Origin: Coxiellaceae bacterium UBA6002 | GTDB taxonomy: Bacteria > Pseudomonadota > Gammaproteobacteria > UBA6002 | Reading direction: 5' to 3' | Assembly (NCBI GenBank): GCA_002429595.1 | Contig: DJAM01000007.1 | Coordinates: 1-9,397 of the forward strand | Length of the DNA: 9,397 nucleotides | Shown here: positions 1 to 6,130 of the stretch, piece by piece | Numbering within the stretch: position 1 is the first letter of the stretch | How the letters are laid out: every line of letters starts with the position of its first letter | Translations under genes and position numbers: made by a program | The notes under the pieces: generated by a model | Database searches by the model: none | Told to the model about the DNA's origin: nothing | Seen by the model: the letters and a program-made list of their open reading frames with translations, nothing else

Positions 1-101
1 AGGCGGGAATCCATCCCTCCAGCCGCTCCTATAATGGATTCCCGCCTTCGCGGGAATGACATGTTACCGCGCTGGAATGACACATTGAGCGGGAATGACA
101 G
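1..101. repeat. Hairpin repeat (dRS3/REP-like), left copy, cut by the window edge, with decayed tail
   Basis: Positions 1-14 (AGGCGGGAATCCAT) and 34-47 are perfect reverse complements around a 19-nt loop (15-33). The right arm continues to position 60 and ends in CGGGAATGAC. The left arm is cut by the window start. Two decayed copies of the arm end follow: the 9-mer GGAATGACA occurs at 53-61, 74-82 and 92-100. Arm sequence and loop length match the complete element at 3724-3796. The core ATTCCCGC(n4)GCGGGAAT resembles Neisseria dRS3-type repeats and similar proteobacterial intergenic hairpins; that likeness is from memory. The element overlaps the 3' end of the minus-strand adenylyltransferase gene. 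Confidence 0.85.
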
Positions 102-949
102 ACGTGGACTTCTTTTAGATATGACAATACGCCTTGATATTCTTCCGATTCATACTCAAAGCCCTGCTGCTTAGCCACATCCTGAGCAATAAAATTAAAT
201 AAATCACACATCTTAAATAGCGCTTGCCACATTTCCTGATTATTCGTTCCTGCATACGTTTTAATAAACTCTTGCCACAAATGAGGCTCTAGCAGGTATT
301 GTAGATTCTTACTGAATTTGCCAAGCGACTGCTGATAGTGTGTTTTATCAGCCGCATACCAGCCTAGCAATTTGATTAATTGCTCTTTGACGATCTGTTC
401 TGCAACATATTTCGTATAAATTAACTCATCGCGCCACAATCCTTTTGCCACATAGGTACTGACCCACCAAAATTCGTTGCAACAATCATAAAATTGTTTT
501 GCCGTTGGCGCAGTAGGAAGGTAATCGTTGTCAGAGGGTGGATTAAAGGCTGGTACTAAATTGTCTTTATCTAACAGCAATATACTCTGACTATCTCTTG
601 GTATCGTGGCAAGCTTTGAGATATTCAACAAGGTCAGATCAATTCGATTCCAATCTTTAAACTGCATTAAGTAGGCAAACTGATCTTGATTTTTGGGCCA
701 AAGACCATCCATTTCATCCGGTTTTTGGAGAATCAGGAGGTCACCAAATTGTTTAATCCAAGCGGTATCATAAACAAAAGGCGACACATCTGTGACCAAA
801 AACACGATATCATAATCTTGAAAAATATCTTTTTTTGCGCTTGGACTCACGCGAGAACCATTCATAATCACTGCACGTATTCGTTCATCTTGCGCAGCAA
901 TATGCACAATAAGATTGAGCATTGTAGGTTCATCGCGCTGAGATTGCAT
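29..949 (-). CDS. Aminoglycoside 6-adenylyltransferase-like protein (ANT(6)/AadK family)
   Basis: The product resembles ANT(6) enzymes (AadE, AadK), cytoplasmic nucleotidyltransferases that transfer AMP to the 6-hydroxyl of streptomycin. Counting from the ATG at 949 (306 aa), the polymerase-beta-like motif is GSR at 31-33 followed by FQDYD with D45 and D47, and a third acidic residue D104 lies in RIDLTLL. The family block DCCNEFWWVSTYV starts at D155. The frame stays open to a TTG at 994, and GGAGG at 996-1000 sits only one base from that TTG, too close to serve it. Family proteins start just before the MLNLI-like segment, so I prefer ATG 949, although it has no clear Shine-Dalgarno. The last 23 residues, starting CHSRSMCHSS, are encoded by the repeat at 1-101 and look like an acquired tail. 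No integrase or transposase lies nearby. Family assignment is firm; actual drug resistance is not shown. Confidence 0.87.
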   Translation of the reverse strand: MQSQRDEPTMLNLIVHIAAQDERIRAVIMNGSRVSPSAKKDIFQDYDIVFLVTDVSPFVYDTAWIKQFGDLLILQKPDEMDGLWPKNQDQFAYLMQFKDWNRIDLTLLNISKLATIPRDSQSILLLDKDNLVPAFNPPSDNDYLPTAPTAKQFYDCCNEFWWVSTYVAKGLWRDELIYTKYVAEQIVKEQLIKLLGWYAADKTHYQQSLGKFSKNLQYLLEPHLWQEFIKTYAGTNNQEMWQALFKMCDLFNFIAQDVAKQQGFEYESEEYQGVLSYLKEVHVCHSRSMCHSSAVTCHSREGGNPL

Positions 950-984
950 TGAGTTCTTAACACTTAAGAGTGAATTAGAAATGG

Positions 985-990
985 ATTGTA
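985..990 (-). promoter_or_regulatory. Possible -10 box for the adenylyltransferase gene
   Basis: On the minus strand this reads TACAAT, five of six matches to the sigma-70 -10 consensus, 35 nt upstream of the ATG at 949. No good -35 hexamer stands 16-18 bp further up. If used, it places transcription start near 978, downstream of the GGAGG at 996-1000, and would favour the ATG at 949 over the TTG at 994. Confidence 0.25.
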
Positions 991-1030
991 GCAAACCTCC
1001 TTCGCCCTCACTACTCCCAATGTCAAATGA

Positions 1031-1153
1031 TCTATAATTTTCTCTAAATTAAGACCGATGATTCAACAATTTAAACTTGAAAATGCGCAGCAGGCTTATG
1101 ATGAAATGCTGACTGGCAAGGTGCGATTTCGTTCGGTAATTGTGATGGAATAG
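1031..1153 (+). pseudogene. 3' remnant of a zinc-dependent alcohol dehydrogenase
   Basis: A short plus-strand frame opens after a TGA at 1028-1030 and ends at TAG 1151-1153. Its product contains KLRPMIQQFKLENAQQAYDE followed by MLTGKVRFRSVIVME. This matches the extreme C-terminus of medium-chain zinc alcohol dehydrogenases, where a (K)(I/L)RPMI segment, an LE-A-AYD-M helix and the closing SGK-RFR-V signature occur in this order. Only about 35-40 residues remain of a protein normally about 340 long. The zinc-binding and Rossmann regions are missing, and upstream DNA belongs to the oppositely oriented adenylyltransferase. I read it as the tail of a gene removed by deletion or replacement. It is too short to be an enzyme. 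Confidence 0.72.
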
Positions 1154-1159
1154 CCAGCA

Positions 1160-1798
1160 TCATCGCTCAAATTTTTCCTGCAATCTTTTTTGTAAGGCCG
1201 CCACAAGTTGTGGCGTTGCTTTATGTGGCGAACCACTATTAAAAGGTGGCTCTGGATCATACTCTATACCCAGTTGTAACCCTTCCGCAATTTGTTGCTC
1301 TGTTAATTTTGCTGCCAAATAAAGTGCCATATCAATTCCAGCGGAAACACCCGCAGCGGTGATGACTTTGTCGTCCTCAACAATTCTTTGGTTAACTGGC
1401 TTTGCTCCATATTTGGAAAGTCGATCCAGGACGGCCCAGTGCGAAGTGGCATTGAGACCAGATAAAATACCTGCAGCTCCCAAAATTAAACTTCCTGTAC
1501 AAACCGATGTCGTCCAAAGTGTTGTCTGATGAATTGCTTTTAGCCACTCCAAAATTTCTGGTTCATTTTTTAACGAGGTTGCATTACCAGCGCCTGGAAC
1601 TAATAAAACATCTGCGTTGCTAACATCACTTAACGAATACTCTGCAATCATTTGTAAATGATCTGATTCTGTTTCAATTGGCCCTGCTTTTTTTGCTACC
1701 CGATAAACTTTCGCTCCAGGTAATCGAAATAAAATTTCATGTGGACCGATTAAATCAAGTGCGGTCATATGATTATAAAAAAGAAAAACAATTTTCAT
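1160..1798 (-). CDS. DJ-1/PfpI family protein (isonitrile hydratase/GlxA-like)
   Basis: A 212-residue protein of the DJ-1/PfpI glutamine-amidotransferase-like fold. The strand-turn segment ends in a catalytic-type nucleophile elbow SVCTGS, with C100 and T101. D15 and E21 lie in the N-terminal DLIGPHE motif, and a VPGAG loop is at 67-71. The D15/C100/T101 set and the following LGAAGILSG and SHWAVLD segments match the subgroup that includes Pseudomonas isonitrile hydratase and the N-terminal domain of GlxA-type regulators. No AraC-type HTH follows, so this is the stand-alone enzyme form. It is probably cytoplasmic, and substrate cannot be told; glyoxalase or protease-like roles are alternatives. 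AAGGAG lies 5 nt before the ATG, which fixes the start. It is divergent from the ABC transporter gene across a 151-bp spacer. Confidence 0.88.
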   Translation of the reverse strand: MKIVFLFYNHMTALDLIGPHEILFRLPGAKVYRVAKKAGPIETESDHLQMIAEYSLSDVSNADVLLVPGAGNATSLKNEPEILEWLKAIHQTTLWTTSVCTGSLILGAAGILSGLNATSHWAVLDRLSKYGAKPVNQRIVEDDKVITAAGVSAGIDMALYLAAKLTEQQIAEGLQLGIEYDPEPPFNSGSPHKATPQLVAALQKRLQEKFER

Positions 1799-1807
1799 CC
1801 TTACTCC

Positions 1808-1836
1808 TTGTCATAATATAGAAAATATCGTATCAT
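1808..1836 (+). promoter_or_regulatory. Predicted sigma-70 promoter for the ABC exporter
   Basis: TTGTCA at 1808-1813 and TATCAT at 1831-1836 are separated by 17 bp, and each hexamer matches consensus at five of six positions. Transcription would start near 1843, giving a leader of about 107 nt before the ATG at 1950. The boxes overlap the upstream region and ribosome binding site of the divergent DJ-1 family gene, so the two genes may interfere with each other. Confidence 0.45.
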
Positions 1837-1949
1837 TACCGGTTCCAACTTCAAATGAGAAGCCTCCAATGAAAAGTGTCCTCAATTCTTAAATCAATTT
1901 AACTTTTAGATTTCCAAGAATTTTTTTATCTCACTCGCATGAGGTTTCT

Positions 1950-3713
1950 ATGTCTTTGCCTAAAAATATTGCGTCTTTTATTTGGTATTTTATTAAAAAA
2001 CAACCACTTGGCTTTTTTATTGTCATTGCTACTGGGGTTATTTGGTCAATTAATGAAATGTTTTTTCCTTATTTCATTAAGTGGGTTATTAATACTATCG
2101 CCAACTACCATGGCATTCCAAAACTAATTTATCACGTTTTGTGGCAGCCATTATTATTGTTCGGCGCCCTCTGGGTCGTCATGGAGCTTTCCATGCGTAC
2201 TCAAGGCATGACATTAATTTATCTTTTTCCAAAGTTTCGCGCGAATATTAGAGAAACGGTGTTCGATTATATCAGACATCATTCTCATCAATATTTCACG
2301 GACAATTTCGCAGGCAGTATTGCCAAAAAACTGTCGGAGTTGCCAAATAGCTGTCAAACGCTTACTGAAATTATGTTCTTTAATTTCGTTCCTATTTTAT
2401 TAGCGTTCATCATTGCGTTTGTTTTAATGGCCAATACCAAACCCTTGTTTGCAGTATTACTACTCGTCTGGTTTATCTTTCATATGGGTTTTACCTTTAT
2501 TTTTATGAGTAGCAATAATAAAAAATGGGGTCGCCATTCTGATGCTGTCACTACTTTAAGCGGTAAAATTGTCGATATTTTGACAAACATGTTAACTGTG
2601 CGGGTGTTTGCACGCAGTAAATATGAGAGTAGCTATATCAATCAATATCAACAAGATGAAATGATGAAAGCGCATAAAGCACTATGGAGCGTGGAACTAA
2701 TGCGTTTATTCCAAGGTATTTCTGCCATTGTCTTCATGATCGCCACGATTGGAACATTAATACATGGCTGGATTAACGGCTGGGTAACGATTGGTGATTT
2801 CTCATTGATTGGTATGCTGGCATTTTGGATCCTAGGTATGATTTGGTATATGAGCTACCAGCTGATGATCTTCATGCGCGAAACGGCAACAATACGGGAG
2901 GCTTTAAATTTAGTTTCTGTTGGTCATGATATTATCGATGCAGCACATGCCACACCATTACAAGTAAAGTCTGGTGAAATTGTATTTAACAATGTCAGCT
3001 TTAGCTACCAAGCTGGTCGACCGGTTTTTAGTGAGTTTAATCTGACCATCAAACCCGGACAAAAAGTCGGTTTAGTTGGATTTTCGGGATCCGGTAAATC
3101 TACTTTTGTGAATTTATTATTACGATTTTATGATATTCAAGAAGGTCAGATACTGATTGATAACCAAAATATCAACGAGGTTTTACAAGACTCACTTCGT
3201 GAACAAATTGCCATGATCCCACAAGATCCAACCTTGTTTCATCGATCATTGCGAGAAAATATTGGTTATGGCAACTTAGAGGCAACTGATGAAGAAATTA
3301 TTACCGCATCAAAACTTGCCCACTGTCATGAGTTTATAAAAGAACTCCCAGAAGGTTATGACACTTTGGTAGGTGAACGCGGCGTCAAGCTTTCTGGTGG
3401 CCAACGCCAGCGTATCGCTATAGCAAGAGCCATCGTTAAAAATGCTCCGATCTTAATTTTAGATGAAGCAACGTCATCACTAGACTCCATAACTGAAAAA
3501 TTTATTCAGCAAAGTCTTCATGACTTAATGCAGCATCGCACCACTATCGTCGTTGCTCACCGCTTATCGACGCTCGCGGATATGGATAGGATTATCGTGT
3601 TTGATAAGGGACGTGTTGTTGAAGACGGTACGATTGCGGAGTTGATTGCTCAGCAAGGGCACTTTGCGAAGTTGTGGCAAATGCAGAAAGATGGGTTTTT
3701 GCCCGAAGCCTAG
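1950..3713 (+). CDS. ABC exporter half-transporter, fused membrane and ATPase domains (MsbA/multidrug type)
   Basis: A 587-residue type IV ABC exporter: an N-terminal membrane domain (about residues 1-320) fused to a nucleotide-binding domain (about 340-580). Hydrophobic helices lie near 19-43, 62-80, 143-162, 166-187, 253-275 and 284-306. The ATPase motifs are all intact: Walker A GFSGSGKST at 377-385, Q-loop Q425, signature LSGGQ at 481-485, Walker B ILILDE at 501-506 with catalytic E506, D-loop SSLD at 509-512 and H-loop H537. It should work as a homodimer in the inner membrane or pair with an unseen partner. Substrate, whether lipid, drug or peptide, cannot be inferred. No accessory C39 peptidase domain, membrane-fusion protein or outer-membrane gene is next to it. 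GAGG at 1941-1944, 5 nt before the ATG, supports the start. A hairpin repeat follows 10 nt after the stop. Confidence 0.95.
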   Translation: MSLPKNIASFIWYFIKKQPLGFFIVIATGVIWSINEMFFPYFIKWVINTIANYHGIPKLIYHVLWQPLLLFGALWVVMELSMRTQGMTLIYLFPKFRANIRETVFDYIRHHSHQYFTDNFAGSIAKKLSELPNSCQTLTEIMFFNFVPILLAFIIAFVLMANTKPLFAVLLLVWFIFHMGFTFIFMSSNNKKWGRHSDAVTTLSGKIVDILTNMLTVRVFARSKYESSYINQYQQDEMMKAHKALWSVELMRLFQGISAIVFMIATIGTLIHGWINGWVTIGDFSLIGMLAFWILGMIWYMSYQLMIFMRETATIREALNLVSVGHDIIDAAHATPLQVKSGEIVFNNVSFSYQAGRPVFSEFNLTIKPGQKVGLVGFSGSGKSTFVNLLLRFYDIQEGQILIDNQNINEVLQDSLREQIAMIPQDPTLFHRSLRENIGYGNLEATDEEIITASKLAHCHEFIKELPEGYDTLVGERGVKLSGGQRQRIAIARAIVKNAPILILDEATSSLDSITEKFIQQSLHDLMQHRTTIVVAHRLSTLADMDRIIVFDKGRVVEDGTIAELIAQQGHFAKLWQMQKDGFLPEA

Positions 3714-3723
3714 GATTTTCAGT

Positions 3724-3796
3724 GTCATTCCCGCGCAGGCGGGAACCCATCACCGAGTTGGCTGGAAAGATGGATTCCCGCCTGCGCGAGAATGAC
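3724..3796. repeat. Complete 73-bp hairpin repeat (dRS3/REP-like)
   Basis: Left arm 3724-3750 and right arm 3770-3796 are 27 nt each and pair with 25 of 27 matches around a 19-nt loop at 3751-3769. Each arm is itself a small palindrome, ATTCCCGC-GCAG-GCGGGAA, so the unit is a hairpin made of two hairpins. The loop reads TCCAGCC on the minus strand, shared with the loop of the left copy at 15-33. It lies between the ABC exporter stop and the multicopper oxidase start. It could act as a transcription barrier or mRNA stabiliser; that is inference. Confidence 0.9.
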
Positions 3797-3820
3797 AGAG
3801 ATTATCAAATTTGATAAACT
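3792..3820 (+). promoter_or_regulatory. Possible multicopper oxidase promoter with a 16-bp palindrome in its spacer
   Basis: ATGACA at 3792-3797 could serve as a -35 box (five of six) and TAAACT at 3815-3820 as a weak -10 box (four of six), with 17-bp spacing. The first five bases of the -35 (ATGAC, 3792-3796) are the end of the hairpin repeat. TTATCAAATTTGATAA at 3802-3817 is a perfect 16-bp palindrome lying mostly in the spacer and overlapping the -10, a position where a repressor or activator could bind. The palindrome is certain; the promoter and operator roles are inferred. Confidence 0.35.
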
Positions 3821-3843
3821 CTGCGCTTCCCATACGCAGTGAC

Positions 3844-3848
3844 AAGGA
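3844..3848 (+). promoter_or_regulatory. Ribosome binding site fixing the multicopper oxidase start
   Basis: AAGGA stands 4 nt before the ATG at 3853. The frame stays open further upstream to a TTG at 3811, but that codon lies inside the 16-bp palindrome, lacks a binding site and would put 14 residues before the signal peptide. Confidence 0.75.
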
Positions 3849-3852
3849 TGTT

Positions 3853-5328
3853 ATGAAATACATTAAGACCCCCAAGAGCTTCTTGCTATCCCTAGCTTTA
3901 ACTAGCTTGCCACTATTAACTAACGCTCAAAGCAATCCTATTACGTTGCAGATTGTGCAAGAGCCGATTAAAGTTCATGGTCAATCATCCTTTGTCTATC
4001 GAATTAAACAGCCAAACGGCACCCTTGGACTTAGAGCAAGTAAAGGTGATGACCTTAATATCGTCGTCCAGAATAAAATTGATCAACCAAGCTCAATCCA
4101 TTGGCACGGTATTATCTTGCCCTCTGATCAAGATGGCGTTCCGTATATAACTCAAAATCCTATTATGCCCGGTGGTTCTTATTCCTATCATTTTAAATTG
4201 GTTCAGGCTGGTACCTTTTGGATGCATTCTCATTTTAGGCTACAAGAACAACGACTCCTGGCGGCACCTTTGATCATCACCGATCCAAATAATCAGTCTA
4301 GCAACCAAGAAGTTGTCGTCATGCTCGAAGACTTTTCTTTTACATCACCTCGAGATATTTATAAAAAACTGCGCTGTCAGGGTAATGCTACTTCTAGTAA
4401 TATGGACATAAGCAAAAAGAACATGCAAAAGGTGGACATCAACGATGTGAAGTATGATGCTTTCTTAGCGAATGAACATACCCTTTCTGAGCCGCAAGTG
4501 GTCACCGTAACGCCGGGTAGTATTGTTCGCTTACGAATCATCAATGCCGCCGCTAGCACTAACTTTTATATTGATCTTGGCTCGTTGCAGGGAGAAGTGC
4601 TTGCAGTTGATGGCAATCGAATTGTCCCACTAGCAATTAATCCATTTCAGCTAGGAATGGCACAGCGAGTTGATATTCAAGTCAGCATTCCCAATAAAGA
4701 AGGCGCCTACCCAATACTTGGCAAAGTGGAAGGTAGCAACGATCAAACAGGTATCATTCTTGCAACTGCCCAAGCACATATACCGAAACTCAAAGAACAA
4801 GGCACTAGTACAACACCTGCCTTTAGTAACGAACAAGAAAAACAATTCCAAGCAGCAAGCCCTTTGTCAAAAAAACCGGTCACAAAATCGATTGCCTTAG
4901 AATTGGAAGGCAATATGCAAAAATATATTTGGAAAATAAATAATCAAATTTGGCCGTATATCACTCCACCTCAAGTTACAAATGGTGACCGAGCTGAATT
5001 GGTGTTCATCAACCAAACCTCAATGTCGCACCCAATGCACTTACACGGGCATACCTTTCAAGTCACTAATGTAAATGGCAAAGATATTCAAGGTGCTAAC
5101 CGTGATACAATTTTAGTGTTGCCTCACAGTACAGTAAAAGTCCAATTTGATGCCAATAATCCTGGAGTTTGGATGCTGCATTGCCATAACCTTTATCACG
5201 CAGCAGCAGGCATGATTACGAAGCTACTTTATAGCAAGTACAAAGCACCTGCTTTTACCTATTTACAGCAAGGAAGTATGTCAGGCGCATTTTTGTATAC
5301 GACTCCGCAGGAATGTGCTGCGCAGTAG
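3853..5328 (+). CDS. Secreted multicopper oxidase (laccase-like)
   Basis: A 491-residue three-cupredoxin multicopper oxidase that should oxidise a phenolic, metal or similar substrate and reduce O2 to water in the periplasm. A Sec signal peptide with lysines, a leucine-rich core and TNA-QS cleavage near residue 25 opens the protein. It lacks the twin-arginine motif common in CueO/CopA enzymes. All four copper-ligand motifs are intact: HWH at 83-85, HSH at 125-127, HPMHLHGH at 393-400 and HCHNLYHAAAGM at 443-454, giving the C444/H449/M454 set for type 1 copper with Met as axial ligand. The segment after HSH reads FRLQEQRLLAAPLII. No Met-rich insert of CueO type is present, so cuprous oxidase activity is not specially indicated. 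No copper exporter gene is adjacent. The substrate is unknown. Confidence 0.93.
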   Translation: MKYIKTPKSFLLSLALTSLPLLTNAQSNPITLQIVQEPIKVHGQSSFVYRIKQPNGTLGLRASKGDDLNIVVQNKIDQPSSIHWHGIILPSDQDGVPYITQNPIMPGGSYSYHFKLVQAGTFWMHSHFRLQEQRLLAAPLIITDPNNQSSNQEVVVMLEDFSFTSPRDIYKKLRCQGNATSSNMDISKKNMQKVDINDVKYDAFLANEHTLSEPQVVTVTPGSIVRLRIINAAASTNFYIDLGSLQGEVLAVDGNRIVPLAINPFQLGMAQRVDIQVSIPNKEGAYPILGKVEGSNDQTGIILATAQAHIPKLKEQGTSTTPAFSNEQEKQFQAASPLSKKPVTKSIALELEGNMQKYIWKINNQIWPYITPPQVTNGDRAELVFINQTSMSHPMHLHGHTFQVTNVNGKDIQGANRDTILVLPHSTVKVQFDANNPGVWMLHCHNLYHAAAGMITKLLYSKYKAPAFTYLQQGSMSGAFLYTTPQECAAQ

Positions 5329-5366
5329 ACAAAATCGGGAACAAAAAAAAGGAACGGAATTCTTAA

Positions 5367-5590
5367 ATCGTTCCCGTCCCCGCTCCTATTCCTTCCCGTT
5401 CCCGAATCATATACAGACAATAGGGCATCTTACTGGCTCTGGAAGCACAAGAACATTGTTGTGCAGTCCCATTCAAAAAAAGTTAAAGATAAGGAGAGAA
5501 ATAAAAATCTTATATATGAATTAAGTATGTGCTCAATTGTCTATATATGATTCGGGAACGGGAAGGAATAGGAACGGGAGCGGGAACGAT
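5367..5590. repeat. Long-arm inverted repeat (two 54-bp arms, 116-bp core)
   Basis: The left arm 5367-5420 and the reverse complement of the right arm 5537-5590 match at 50 of 54 positions, and all four differences are C/T transitions. The arms carry an irregular GGGAACG-type purine repeat. The core 5421-5536 contains no gene, only a small hairpin GCACAA/TTGTGC at 5445-5464. Together with the terminator this accounts for most of the gene-free stretch 5329-5687. The arrangement resembles a miniature inverted-repeat element, but I find no clear target-site duplication: the flanks TTCTTAA and AAGAAG look like a continuation of the arms with a small indel. It could also form a large cruciform or RNA hairpin. 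Confidence 0.85.
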
Positions 5591-5610
5591 AAGAAGAGTA
5601 ACGATAAGAA
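5586..5610 (+). repeat. Short direct repeat ACGATAAGAA
   Basis: The 10-mer ACGATAAGAA occurs at 5586-5595 and again at 5601-5610, separated by GAGTA. The first copy overlaps the outer end of the inverted repeat, so it may mark the junction of that element or be a small local duplication. Confidence 0.6.
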
Positions 5611-5623
5611 AAAAAATGCAAAA

Positions 5624-5653
5624 AAAAGTGCTTAGCCGGGGCTAAGCACTTTT
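5624..5653. terminator. Bidirectional intrinsic terminator
   Basis: AAAAGTGCTTAGCC at 5624-5637 and its exact reverse complement at 5640-5653 form a perfect 14-bp stem around two G residues. On the minus strand the stem is followed by TTTTTTT and further T-runs, ideal for the Cys-rich protein gene that ends 34 nt away. On the plus strand it ends in TTTT followed by T-rich sequence and can stop transcription arriving from the multicopper oxidase. Confidence 0.92.
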
Positions 5654-5687
5654 ATCATTCTCTTTTTTCTCTTTTTACAATTCTTGA

Positions 5688-6095
5688 TTAGTAGCAAGAA
5701 TTGCAGCAAGGAGCACAAGAGTTGCAGTAGGTTCTAACTGGGCAATGGTATTTCACAGTTTTAACTGCATATGTATATCGTTTGTAATATGTGCACCATC
5801 TTGGGCAGCAGCAACTGTCATAGCTGCAAGCTTGGTATGGCACTGTGCAAGTTCTGTAGGTGGTTACAACTGGGTAGTAACAACCGCTGCAGCAGTCATA
5901 AGTATAGGTTTTGCAGTTAAAATACTTATAACCACAACCATGGTGACGGAAACCATGATGGTAACCATAACCGGTGTTGTAACTATTGTTGTAGCTGCAA
6001 CTAGAGCAATAAGCAGAAGCAGCTTGAGAGAACAAAGCAAAAGAGCCTAAACACAACATCATTGTAAGAATCCATGTTTTCAGAATCCTTTTCAT
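5688..6095 (-). CDS. Secreted Cys/Tyr-rich small protein, unknown function
   Basis: I do not recognise a family. The 135-residue product starts with a clear signal peptide, about residues 1-28 ending SQAASA, leaving a mature part of about 107 residues. That part holds 19 cysteines and 21 tyrosines with few acidic residues. Cysteines come as CC, CCC, CxxC and CxC-spaced groups (30, 33, 54, 61, 68, 69, 72, 83, 90, 95-97, 101, 118, 124, 127, 130, 131, 134). A His patch HHGFRHHG is at 46-53. Residues 74-96 and 109-131 look like a diverged internal duplication, with C83/C118, V85/V120 and the CC pairs 95-96/130-131 aligned. A disulfide- or dityrosine-linked surface layer, metal binding or an exported effector would all fit; none is shown. 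AAGGAG lies 6 nt before the ATG. It has its own promoter signal and a strong terminator, so it is probably monocistronic and well expressed. Confidence 0.8.
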   Translation of the reverse strand: MKRILKTWILTMMLCLGSFALFSQAASAYCSSCSYNNSYNTGYGYHHGFRHHGCGYKYFNCKTYTYDCCSGCYYPVVTTYRTCTVPYQACSYDSCCCPRWCTYYKRYTYAVKTVKYHCPVRTYCNSCAPCCNSCY

Positions 6096-6130
6096 ATTTT
6101 TCTCCTTAAAAAAATAAAAAATGCATTTTC

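Noticed and set aside
3821..3839. Small hairpin CTGCG/CGCAG just before the multicopper oxidase ribosome binding site
   Set aside because: The 5-bp stem with a 9-nt loop is too weak to claim as a regulator, and no CueR-type or CopR-type operator was recognised nearby.
4377..4851. Open frames on the minus strand inside the multicopper oxidase gene
   Set aside because: They lie antisense to a conserved enzyme with intact motifs, have no ribosome binding site and encode no recognisable protein.
5315..5524. A 69-codon plus-strand frame after the multicopper oxidase
   Set aside because: Most of it is translated inverted repeat, rich in Arg and Ser, with no ribosome binding site.
5745..6050. A 101-codon plus-strand frame opposite the Cys/Tyr-rich gene
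   Set aside because: It mirrors the biased codons of the minus-strand gene, whose signal peptide, ribosome binding site, promoter and terminator all agree with the other strand.
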